64,000 nucleotides of DNA from assembly GCA_040902105.1 (NCBI GenBank), contig JBBDXW010000063.1:17745-81744 (forward strand), written 5' to 3'. Below are positions 9,022 through 16,500 of this stretch, in pieces. The first letter of the stretch is position 1. Every line of letters starts with the position of its first letter. Origin of the DNA: IDS-8 sp040902105. GTDB taxonomy: Bacteria > Pseudomonadota > Gammaproteobacteria > Steroidobacterales > Woeseiaceae. The notes under the pieces are model-generated. The model worked only from the letters and a program-made list of their open reading frames with translations, was not told the origin of the DNA and did not search any database. The translations under genes were made by a program, and so were the position numbers.

Positions 9022-10100
9022 AAGAATCCATCCGGGGAAAGCTCGAAACGACACGGGACCGGTTCGAGGAACTCGCCGGGCTGCTGTCCGATCCGGACGT
9101 CATCGGCAACCAGAACCGGTTCCGCGATCTGTCACGGGAGTACGCGCGGCTCGAACCGGTTGTAGGCCTGTTCACTCAATATGAGAGCCTGGTTGCCGAC
9201 ATTGCGGCGGCCGAGGAAATGGCCGCCGACGCGGACCGGGATATTCGCCAGATGGGACGCGAGGAACTCGATACGCTCAACGAGCGGCGCGAGCGACTGC
9301 AGCTGGAATTGCAGAAAGCGCTGATCCCGCGGGACCCGCATGACGAAAGCAACGTGTTTCTCGAAATACGCGCAGGCACTGGCGGCGACGAGGCTGCAAT
9401 CTTCGCCGGCGACCTGTTCCGCATGTATTCGAGGTACGCAGAGCAGATGCGCTGGCCGCTGGAGATCCTGAGCGAGCGCGAGGGAGAGCACGGAGGCTAC
9501 AAGGAAATCGTCAGCCGCATCTCCGGAAGCGGCATTTACGGGAGGCTCAAATTCGAGTCGGGCGCCCATCGCGTGCAGCGCGTGCCGACGACCGAGTCGC
9601 AGGGTCGCATCCACACCTCCGCCTGCACCGTCGCGATTCTGCCGGAGCCCGACGAACTGGAGGAAATCGAGATCGACGTCAACGACCTGCGCGTCGATAC
9701 CTACCGCGCTTCGGGCGCCGGCGGGCAGCACGTCAACAAAACAGACTCCGCGGTTCGACTGACGCATCTTCCAAGCGGCATCGTCGTGGAGTGCCAGGAC
9801 GAGCGTTCGCAGCACAAGAACCGCGCCCGGGCGATGTCCCTGCTGCAGGCAAAACTGCTGGATGCGGAACTCTCGAAACGTGCGGCCGAACAGGCACTCC
9901 GGAGAAAGCTGCTGGTCGGTTCCGGGGACCGCTCCGAACGCATCCGTACCTATAACTTTCCGCAGGGCCGCGTAACCGACCATCGCATTAACCTGACGCT
10001 GTACAAGCTGCAGGAAATCCTCTCCGGCGACCTCGACCAGGTGATCGACCCGCTGATCAGCGAGTACCAGGCCGATCAACTCGCGGCGCTGGCGCATTGA
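9018..10100 (+). CDS. prfA: Peptide chain release factor 1
   Basis: 360 aa from ATG 9018, which overlaps the hemA stop by 4 nt. The stop-codon reading tripeptide is in 'RVPTTESQGRIHTS' (PxT motif, here PTT). The peptidyl-hydrolysis motif is 'GAGGQHVNKTDSAVRLTH'. 'GRVTDHRINLTLYKL' closes domain 2/4. It terminates translation at UAA and UAG. In related genomes the next gene is prmC, which methylates the GGQ glutamine; here prmC is 3 kb away, behind the inserted cbs/cgl pair. Confidence 0.97.
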   Translation: MKESIRGKLETTRDRFEELAGLLSDPDVIGNQNRFRDLSREYARLEPVVGLFTQYESLVADIAAAEEMAADADRDIRQMGREELDTLNERRERLQLELQKALIPRDPHDESNVFLEIRAGTGGDEAAIFAGDLFRMYSRYAEQMRWPLEILSEREGEHGGYKEIVSRISGSGIYGRLKFESGAHRVQRVPTTESQGRIHTSACTVAILPEPDELEEIEIDVNDLRVDTYRASGAGGQHVNKTDSAVRLTHLPSGIVVECQDERSQHKNRARAMSLLQAKLLDAELSKRAAEQALRRKLLVGSGDRSERIRTYNFPQGRVTDHRINLTLYKLQEILSGDLDQVIDPLISEYQADQLAALAH

Positions 10101-10141
10101 CGTCCACTGGCGTCGGGGAACACGACCCGCCGGGGCGGCGC

Positions 10142-10316
10142 GTTCATGAGCGATCAAGGTCTGCGGTAGCGAAGCCTCGCCTGGGGGGAGGGCTTTTCAG
10201 GAACGCCGTAAACCCATCCATGGGGGCTTCGCACAAACATCCCTGTTTGTGACGATCCTGAAAAGCCCTCCCCCCAGGCGAGACTCCGCTGATACGGCGT
10301 GCCGCTCATGAATGCC
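10142..10316. repeat. Long palindromic element, copy A
   Basis: 29-bp arms at 10174-10202 and 10256-10284 (one mismatch) enclose a smaller hairpin with stem CACAAACA/TGTTTGTG and loop TCCC at 10231-10251. The outer ends carry TCATGA motifs. A second copy with the same design lies at 49928-50124. It lies between the convergent genes prfA and cgl and could end transcription of both. No Shine-Dalgarno or coding sequence is evident. Confidence 0.85.
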
Positions 10317-10341
10317 TGGACCTGTGGTAGCGTGCGCAGAC

Positions 10342-11532
10342 CTAGCCGAGCGCCCGGTCGAGGTCGCCTATCAGGTCGTTGATGTCCTCGATGCCCACAG
10401 ACAGCCGGATCAGCTGGTCGCTGATGCCCAGTGCCTTGCGCTTTTCGGGCGGCACGGATGCGTGGGTCATGATGGCGGGATGATCGACCAGGCTCTCGAC
10501 GCCGCCGAGACTTTCGGCAAGGGCGAAAACCTCGCACCGTTCGAGAAACGCGCGAGCTTCGTTGAGCCCGCCTTTGATGAAGAAGGTCACGATTCCGCCG
10601 GGTCGCGCCATCTGCGATTTCGCCAGCGCATGTTGCGGATGCGACTCGAGGCCCGGATAGACGACGCTCTCGACGCGCGCATCCTGTTCGAGCCACCGCG
10701 CGATTGCCTCCGCGTTGTTGCAATGACGTTCCATGCGCACGTCGAGCGTTTTCAGGCCACGCAGTGCGAGGAAACTGTCGAAGGGACCCGGCACCGAGCC
10801 GATCGAGTTCTGCAGAAATGCCAGTCGTTCTGCGAGTTGCTCGTCACCGGTCACGGCGATGCCGCCCACCATATCCGAATGTCCGTTCAGGAATTTAGTG
10901 ACGGAATGCATCACGATGTCGCAGCCGAATTCGAGTGGACGCTGCAGATACGGAGTGGCGAAGGTATTGTCGGCAACGACCAGGATGTCGCGAGCGCTCG
11001 CGAATTCGGTCACAGCGCCGAGTTCGACGATCTTGAGCATCGGATTACTCGGGCTCTCGATCCAGATCATGCGCGTATTGTCCCGTACCGATTGCTGCAG
11101 CGCGGACAGGTCGGTCAGGTCCGCGAACGTAAAATCCAGCCCGGCGCTGCGGCGGCGAACGCGCTCGAACAGGCGCGTCGTGCCGCCGTAGATGTCGTCC
11201 ATCGCAATCACGTGACTGCCGGAGTCGATCAACTCGAGTATCGTGCCTGTCGCGGCCATGCCGGAGCTGAAGGCAAAGCCGAAACGTCCGGACTCGAGGT
11301 CCGCCATGCATCGTTCGAAGGCCTGGCGGGTCGGATTCTGGGTCCGCGAATACTCATAGCCCTGATGGACGCCGGGACTTTTCTGCACGTATGTCGAGGT
11401 CGCGTAAATCGGCTGCATGATCGCGCCCGTGGACGGATCCGGTTGCTGTCCCGCGTGAATTGCACGGGTGGCGAATTGTTTCCTGACGGTAACCCCACAA
11501 TCGTCCTTGTTCATTTTTTTGCTCATATGCAT
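10342..11532 (-). CDS. Cystathionine gamma-lyase / gamma-synthase family PLP enzyme
   Basis: 396 aa. Cys/Met-metabolism PLP enzyme: 'FATRAIHAGQQPDPSTGAI', 'FSSGMAATGTILELI', 'YGGTTRLF', the PLP lysine in 'MHSVTKFLNGHSD' and 'SLGGVESLVDHPAIMTHAS'. It either splits cystathionine to cysteine (gamma-lyase) or makes it (gamma-synthase, MetB). Being directly downstream of a cystathionine beta-synthase favours the lyase, completing homocysteine-to-cysteine conversion. The ATG at 11532 shares a base with the cbs stop (TGATG), indicating coupling; ATG 11526 is an alternative. Its own TAG stop lies in a CTAG tetramer (10342-10345). Confidence 0.9.
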   Translation of the reverse strand: MHMSKKMNKDDCGVTVRKQFATRAIHAGQQPDPSTGAIMQPIYATSTYVQKSPGVHQGYEYSRTQNPTRQAFERCMADLESGRFGFAFSSGMAATGTILELIDSGSHVIAMDDIYGGTTRLFERVRRRSAGLDFTFADLTDLSALQQSVRDNTRMIWIESPSNPMLKIVELGAVTEFASARDILVVADNTFATPYLQRPLEFGCDIVMHSVTKFLNGHSDMVGGIAVTGDEQLAERLAFLQNSIGSVPGPFDSFLALRGLKTLDVRMERHCNNAEAIARWLEQDARVESVVYPGLESHPQHALAKSQMARPGGIVTFFIKGGLNEARAFLERCEVFALAESLGGVESLVDHPAIMTHASVPPEKRKALGISDQLIRLSVGIEDINDLIGDLDRALG

Positions 11533-12896
11533 CAACTTTGTTTGCGCAGGTAGTTCAACACGTCCGAGCGCGTAATGAGTCCCAGGAACTGGTCCTTGTC
11601 GAGCACCGCCGCATACGGCTGCACCTGCAGCATCGCAACGAGATTGTTGACACTGGTATTCTTGTCGAGCTGAATGAACGCGGTCTGCATGGCATCTTTG
11701 ACCGGAGAATGCATGAGGTCAGGATGACCGAAGACGAAGCGAATGATCGCGTCTTCCGTGAGAACGCCGACCAGCCGCCCTTCGTCCATCACCGGCAATT
11801 GGGAAAACCCGGCATTCCTGAGCCTGTTGTGAGCCGTTGTCAGCACATCCGTCGGTCCCACGGTTATGGTTGCGCGCTCGCCGTGAGGCCGCCCGATCAG
11901 GTCGCGCAGGTCGCCATGCACTTCGCGCTCGATGAATCCCTGATCTTCCATCCAGAAATCGTTAAACAGTTTGGACAGGTACTTGTTGCCGGTATCCGCT
12001 GCGAACGTCACCACGCGTTTCGCCGACTTCTGTTCCCGGCAGTATTTCAGCGCCGCGCACAGGAGCGTGCCGGTCGATGAACCGGCAAGAATACCCTCGC
12101 GCTTCAACAGATCCCGGGCGGTGCTGAAGGACTCAGCGTCGCTGATGCTGTAGGCCTTTTTTACCCGGCTGAAATCGGCAATGGAAGGAATGAAATCTTC
12201 GCCGATGCCCTCGACGAGCCAGCCGCCGCCTTTTTCACGGAGTTCGCCCTTGTTGATGTAGTCCGCGAGGACGGAGCCTGCGGGGTCCGCGAGAATCAGG
12301 TCGACGTCCGGCGCATGCTCCGACAGATAGCGGCTGATGCCGCTAACCGTGCCGCTCGACCCGACGCCGAGCACGATTGCGTCAAGGTCGCCGTCCATCT
12401 GCTCCAGGATTTCCGGCGCCGTGGTACGCTCGTGCGCCAGCGGGTTGTCCGGATTGCCGAACTGGTTGATAAAATACGCGCCTTTCTCATCGGCGATGGC
12501 TTTCCCGAGATCCTGGTAGTACTCGGGATGTCCTTTGCCGACGTCGGAACGCGTCAGTACGACCTCGGCGCCCATCGCGCGCAGGTTGAAGATTTTCTCC
12601 TGGCTCATTTTGTCGGGCAGAACGAGAATCAGCCGGTAGCCTTTTTGCGCGGCGGCCAGTGCCAGCCCGAGGCCGGTGTTTCCGGCAGTGGCCTCCACGA
12701 TGGTATCGCCAGGATGTATGTCGCCGCGCCGCTCGGCTTCCTCGATCATCGAAATGCCGATCCGGTCCTTGATCGAGCCGCCCGGGTTCATGAGTTCGAG
12801 TTTCAGGAACAGGCGGCACGCGCCGGTATCGAAGCGGGCGAGTTCCAGCATCGGCGTGCGCCCGACCATTTCCAGCACGTTGGAAAAAATTGTCAT
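11532..12896 (-). CDS. cbs: Cystathionine beta-synthase
   Basis: 454 aa. N-terminal PLP fold-type II domain: PLP Lys43 in 'PGGSIKDRIGISMIE', the substrate loop 'EATAGNTGLGLALAA' and the phosphate loop 'GVGSSGTVSGI'. A pair of CBS domains follows from about residue 335 ('ATITVGPTDVLTTAHNRLRN', 'VNNLVAMLQVQPYAAVLD'). The catalytic core plus CBS pair is the architecture of true cystathionine beta-synthases rather than CysK/CysM. It condenses homocysteine and serine. It forms an operon with the downstream gamma-lyase. There is no N-terminal haem-binding region. Confidence 0.92.
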   Translation of the reverse strand: MTIFSNVLEMVGRTPMLELARFDTGACRLFLKLELMNPGGSIKDRIGISMIEEAERRGDIHPGDTIVEATAGNTGLGLALAAAQKGYRLILVLPDKMSQEKIFNLRAMGAEVVLTRSDVGKGHPEYYQDLGKAIADEKGAYFINQFGNPDNPLAHERTTAPEILEQMDGDLDAIVLGVGSSGTVSGISRYLSEHAPDVDLILADPAGSVLADYINKGELREKGGGWLVEGIGEDFIPSIADFSRVKKAYSISDAESFSTARDLLKREGILAGSSTGTLLCAALKYCREQKSAKRVVTFAADTGNKYLSKLFNDFWMEDQGFIEREVHGDLRDLIGRPHGERATITVGPTDVLTTAHNRLRNAGFSQLPVMDEGRLVGVLTEDAIIRFVFGHPDLMHSPVKDAMQTAFIQLDKNTSVNNLVAMLQVQPYAAVLDKDQFLGLITRSDVLNYLRKQS

Positions 12897-12986
12897 CCGG
12901 ATGGGTACTGCCGATGAGACTGCAAGTTACAGGTGAAAGTGCGCGTCATACTACGCGAAGGCCGAAGCAAGCTCTAGGGAACCACT

Positions 12987-13107
12987 GTAGGAGCCCGCCA
13001 TTGCGGGCGACGTGCGTGGCGACTGGCGAAACGGACGGGTCGCCCGCGAGGCGGGCTCCTACAACGCTCGAATCAACCTTGTGTAGGAGCCCGCCATTGC
13101 GGGCGTC
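12987..13107. repeat. Cluster of three REP elements (copies 2-4)
   Basis: Three copies of the GTAGGAGCCCGC...GCGGGCGAC palindrome: 12987-13011 (+), 13039-13062 (-) and 13083-13107 (+). Alternating orientation gives a BIME-like arrangement. It fills most of the 237-nt gap between the divergent cbs and prmC and ends about 26 nt before the prmC start. Copy 2 is preceded by CTAGGGAACC at 12974, which resembles the arm sequence around copy 5. Confidence 0.85.
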
Positions 13108-13133
13108 CTGCGCGGCGCGTGCGGAGTCCGGCT

Positions 13134-13985
13134 GTGAGAATTGATGCGGCGCTGGCAAGCGCCATCGACGTTCTCGATCAGGCGAGCGACAGCCCGCGGC
13201 TGGACGCCGAGGTCCTGCTCGCACGTGCGCTCGACCTGCCGAAAAGCTATCTGTATGCGCATCCGGAAGACGTTCTCGACGATGCAGCCGTGGAGCGCTA
13301 CTTCAACTCCGTGGAACGGCGCCGGCTCGGTTCCCCGCTTTCCTATATAACGGGCGAAAAGGAATTCTGGTCACTCGAGCTTACGGTCGGGCCCGGCGTG
13401 CTGGTGCCGCGGCCGGAGACCGAACGACTGGTCGAGCTGGCCCTTCGTCATATCCCGCGCAAAGGCGAGTGCTCCGTTCTGGACCTTGGAACCGGCAGCG
13501 GCGCTATTGCAATCGCGCTCGCACGCGAACGGCCCAATTGCCGGATCGTCGCAACCGACATCAGCCGCGCCGCACTGGTCATCGCACGGCAAAACGCCGC
13601 GCGCCATGATGCTGGCAATATCGAATTTTTCGAAGGCGACTGGACCAACGCGCTTGCGGGTCGCAAGTTCGAAATAATCGTTTCAAATCCCCCGTACATT
13701 CGCGCTGACGATCCGGCGCTTGACGAATTACGCTACGAGCCTCGCGATGCGCTGGCGGCGGGCAGCGACGGCCTCGACGTCATTCGTATTCTTGCGCATA
13801 GCTGTGCCAGGTTCCTCGAGCCGCATGGCTTGCTCATGCTCGAGCACGGTGCCGATCAAAAAGATGATGTCGCCGGCATTCTTATGGCCGAAAGCTGGTC
13901 CGGCATTGAGTGCTTCGACGATCTTGGCGGCCGGCCGCGAGTAACGCGGGCCAGCGTCGATTCGACAGCAGCGATGCTGCGCTGA
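13134..13985 (+). CDS. prmC: Release-factor glutamine N5-methyltransferase
   Basis: 283 aa from GTG 13134, preceded by GGAG at 13123-13126 (7-nt spacing); an upstream in-frame GTG at 13119 lacks such a site. SAM-binding 'VLDLGTGSGAIAIALA' and the catalytic 'IVSNPPYIRADD' (NPPY) are clear, with the PrmC N-terminal helical domain 'DAEVLLARALDLPKSYLYAHP'. It methylates the GGQ glutamine of RF1 and RF2. It is normally directly behind prfA; here it is separated by the opposite-strand cbs/cgl pair and a REP cluster. Confidence 0.95.
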   Translation: MRIDAALASAIDVLDQASDSPRLDAEVLLARALDLPKSYLYAHPEDVLDDAAVERYFNSVERRRLGSPLSYITGEKEFWSLELTVGPGVLVPRPETERLVELALRHIPRKGECSVLDLGTGSGAIAIALARERPNCRIVATDISRAALVIARQNAARHDAGNIEFFEGDWTNALAGRKFEIIVSNPPYIRADDPALDELRYEPRDALAAGSDGLDVIRILAHSCARFLEPHGLLMLEHGADQKDDVAGILMAESWSGIECFDDLGGRPRVTRASVDSTAAMLR

Positions 13986-14131
13986 TGCGGTAATCCTGAC
14001 TCGCACCATTGGTAAGCTGCACTACCTGTCGGGAGTCCTGAATCTTAACCGACAATGCGGTTCAGGCCAGTGGTGCAATATTCGATCCAGCTCTTATACT
14101 GGCACGCTCACTCAACTGACCGGGACCTGCC

Positions 14132-14617
14132 GTGATTACGATCATGACCAGCCATGGCGACATCGTCGTCGAACTTTTCGAAGACGAAGCGCCGATAAGC
14201 AGCGCCAATTTCAGGCAATATGCCGCGGACGGGTTCTTCGACGATACCGTGTTTCACCGCGTGATACCGAATTTCATGATTCAGGGCGGCGGCATGACGG
14301 AAAACCTGTCGGCGAAGGCAACGCGCGCACCGATCCGGAATGAAGCGGCGAACGGCCTCAAAAACGTTCGCGGCACGCTGGCGATGGCGAGAAAAGGCCA
14401 GGTTGACAGTGCAACCTCGCAGTTTTTCATCAATCTTCGCGACAATGGTTTCCTCGATCACAGCGGACGCGATTACGGGTATGCGGTGTTCGGACGCGTG
14501 TCCGAAGGCATGGATGTCGTGGATGCCATCGCCGGCGTTACCACCGGTCACCGAGCCGCTCACGACGATGTGCCGCTCGAGTCGGTCGTGATCCGAAAAG
14601 CGCGCATCGACGACTGA
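14132..14617 (+). CDS. ppiB: Peptidyl-prolyl cis-trans isomerase, cyclophilin type
   Basis: 161 aa from GTG 14132. 'DIVVELFEDEAPISSANF', 'FHRVIPNFMIQGGGM' (catalytic Arg in FHRVI) and 'LAMARKGQVDSATSQFFINL' are cyclophilin signatures. There is no signal peptide, so it is the cytoplasmic PpiB type. It catalyses proline isomerisation during folding. It lies 22 nt ahead of moeB and is probably co-transcribed with it. The 146-nt leader contains nested inverted repeats at 14004-14076 (outer GCACCATTGG/CCAGTGGTGC). Confidence 0.94.
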   Translation: MITIMTSHGDIVVELFEDEAPISSANFRQYAADGFFDDTVFHRVIPNFMIQGGGMTENLSAKATRAPIRNEAANGLKNVRGTLAMARKGQVDSATSQFFINLRDNGFLDHSGRDYGYAVFGRVSEGMDVVDAIAGVTTGHRAAHDDVPLESVVIRKARIDD

Positions 14618-14639
14618 GCCCGACACTGCAAATGAGCAA

Positions 14640-15389
14640 ATGACGACTGAGCAACACATGCGACGCGAGGCGCGCCACCTGGCGTTGCCGCAAATCGGCG
14701 CAGAAGGCCAGGCGAAAATCGCGTCGTCGACGGCCCTCCTGATCGGCATGGGCGGCATCGGCTGCGCGAGCGCGAGTTATCTCGCATCGAGCGGCGTCGG
14801 ACGCTTGTTGTTATGCGATTTCGACACCGTCGACGAAACCAATCTCGGACGACAGATACTTTATAAGCCCGCCGACATCGGCAAGCTCAAAGTCAGCCAG
14901 GCGGCAGCAAGCCTTGCGGAACTGAATCCGGACATCACGCTCGTGCAGATCCCCGATCGCCTCGAGGACAGCGCTTTGCGCGACGCCGTTCAGGGTGCCG
15001 ACGCCGTTCTCGATGGTTGCGATAATTTTGCAACCCGATTTCAGGTAAACAAAGCCTGCGTTGCTGTGGGCAGAGCCTTGATTTCCGCCTCGGCTATCCG
15101 CTTTGAAGCACAGCTTGCGCTGTTCGGTCCCGATTACGCCGTGTCGCCGTGCTACCGCTGCCTGTACTCCGAGGCGGACGAGTCGCTCGACAATTGCGCC
15201 GGGAACGGCGTGCTGGCGCCCGTTCCGGGTGTCGCAGGAGCGATGATGGCGGTCGAAGCGTTGAAATATCTTTCCGGCAATGGCATCGACAGCGGCACAT
15301 TGAGCCTCTACGATGCACGCGCAAATCAGTGGCGCAAAGTGGCTATTCCGAAACGCGCCGAATGCCCGATCTGCCGCCCATCCCGCTAG
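14640..15389 (+). CDS. moeB: MoeB/ThiF family adenylyltransferase
   Basis: 249 aa. 'LLIGMGGIGCASASYLASSG' is the ATP-binding glycine loop, 'NLGRQILYKPADIGKLKV' supplies adenylation residues, and two zinc Cys pairs are present (CYRC and CPIC). It activates the C-terminus of a ubiquitin-like sulfur carrier, MoaD in molybdopterin synthesis or ThiS in thiamine synthesis; the two cannot be told apart by sequence. Its position after hemA-prfA-prmC matches moeB in Pseudomonas, which supports MoeB. The murI gene that often follows is not here. Confidence 0.9.
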   Translation: MTTEQHMRREARHLALPQIGAEGQAKIASSTALLIGMGGIGCASASYLASSGVGRLLLCDFDTVDETNLGRQILYKPADIGKLKVSQAAASLAELNPDITLVQIPDRLEDSALRDAVQGADAVLDGCDNFATRFQVNKACVAVGRALISASAIRFEAQLALFGPDYAVSPCYRCLYSEADESLDNCAGNGVLAPVPGVAGAMMAVEALKYLSGNGIDSGTLSLYDARANQWRKVAIPKRAECPICRPSR

Positions 15390-15503
15390 TCCCTCACACG
15401 CGATCCCCTCGAAATTATGCAAGCCATGGTGTCTAAGCCTTGGAATATCTGGCCCCACCAATTACAACAAGGGTAGAATTCCCGTTTTGTCGAGTCCGGC
15501 CGC

Positions 15504-16424
15504 ATGCTCCGATCGTTCAACGCGCTCTTTCGTGATCTGTCCGTTTCGATGGTGGGTTCCCTCACTTTCGCCCTGATCCTGCTGCTGGGAACAATCGACC
15601 ATTTGAGCGGCTACGAACTCTCGGTTTCGGTCTTTTACCTCATTCCGATTTCTATTGCCGTCTGGTACGGAAACCGCCGCATGGGCTACATCGCGAGCGT
15701 CGGGTCGGCGGCCACCTGGATGATTGTCGACCACGCGACCGCCGAACCCTATTCGCAACTCTGGATCCTGTTCTGGAACAGCTCGGTGCGGCTGGTGTTC
15801 TTCATTGTGGTCGCTTACCTCATTGCCGAACTCAAATCGCAGTTGAGGCGCCAGCAGCAGCTGGCGCGAACGGACAGTCTTACCGGCCTTCTTAATCGAG
15901 CCGGATTTTTCGAGCGCGCCGACATCGTCGTTCATGCGGCATCGCGATACGGCAACGCGATCGCGATTGCCTATATCGACCTCGACGGCTTCAAGAAAAT
16001 CAACGATACGCAAGGACATTCACGGGGAGACGAAGCACTCAAGGCTGTCGGCCGCCTGCTTGCGCGATCGAGCCGCGAAAGCGACGTCGTGGCGCGTCTC
16101 GGCGGCGACGAATTTGTCGTGCTGTTACCTGACACCAATCCGGCCGGAGCCCATGGCTACTTCGACAAATTGCATTCGCAGCTTCAAGACGAAATACAGC
16201 AACAGGGATGGTCGAACCTGGGATTCAGCATCGGCGCAGTCGTGTGCGAGAATGCGCCTGCCGATATTTCGGAGGCGCTGCGACTGGCCGATAGCCTGAT
16301 GTACCGCACCAAGCGAACCGGCAGGTCCGGCGTCATTGTCGAAACAGCAACGCCGGCACGTGCAGCCACAGTGCTGACGGCGGTGGCTCGCAGCTCGGGT
16401 ACCCTCTCGACAAAGCAACGCTGA
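15504..16424 (+). CDS. Membrane-bound diguanylate cyclase (GGDEF)
   Basis: 306 aa. About 120 N-terminal residues hold four hydrophobic segments ('SLTFALILLLGTI', 'VSVFYLIPISIAVWYG', 'MGYIASVGSAATWMI', 'VRLVFFIVVAYLIA'). A linker and a GGDEF domain follow, with 'RLGGDEFVVLL' near residue 200. The substrate side 'IAYIDLDGFKKINDTQGH' is intact, and RESD five residues before GGDEF fits the RxxD inhibitory I-site. It should make cyclic di-GMP and be product-inhibited. The membrane part may sense an unknown signal. No EAL domain or dedicated partner is nearby. Confidence 0.93.
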   Translation: MLRSFNALFRDLSVSMVGSLTFALILLLGTIDHLSGYELSVSVFYLIPISIAVWYGNRRMGYIASVGSAATWMIVDHATAEPYSQLWILFWNSSVRLVFFIVVAYLIAELKSQLRRQQQLARTDSLTGLLNRAGFFERADIVVHAASRYGNAIAIAYIDLDGFKKINDTQGHSRGDEALKAVGRLLARSSRESDVVARLGGDEFVVLLPDTNPAGAHGYFDKLHSQLQDEIQQQGWSNLGFSIGAVVCENAPADISEALRLADSLMYRTKRTGRSGVIVETATPARAATVLTAVARSSGTLSTKQR

Positions 16425-16500
16425 TAACGGCACGGCAATAAGGCGGGGACATTCGTTCGCCCCTTGCCACGGGCTCCAGCGGGGTGCTTATCGACGCCTG

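Noticed and set aside
10154..10723. A 189-codon frame running through palindrome copy A into the gamma-lyase gene
   Set aside because: It reads the repeat and the wrong frame of a conserved enzyme; coding is not supported.
12897..13133. CRISPR array, because of regularly spaced GTAGGAG repeats
   Set aside because: Only three copies, in alternating orientation with unequal spacing and scattered relatives elsewhere; this is a REP cluster and no cas gene is near.
16425..16500. Bidirectional terminator between the diguanylate cyclase gene and metH
   Set aside because: GGGG and CCCC blocks exist but do not form a consistent stem followed by a T run on either strand.
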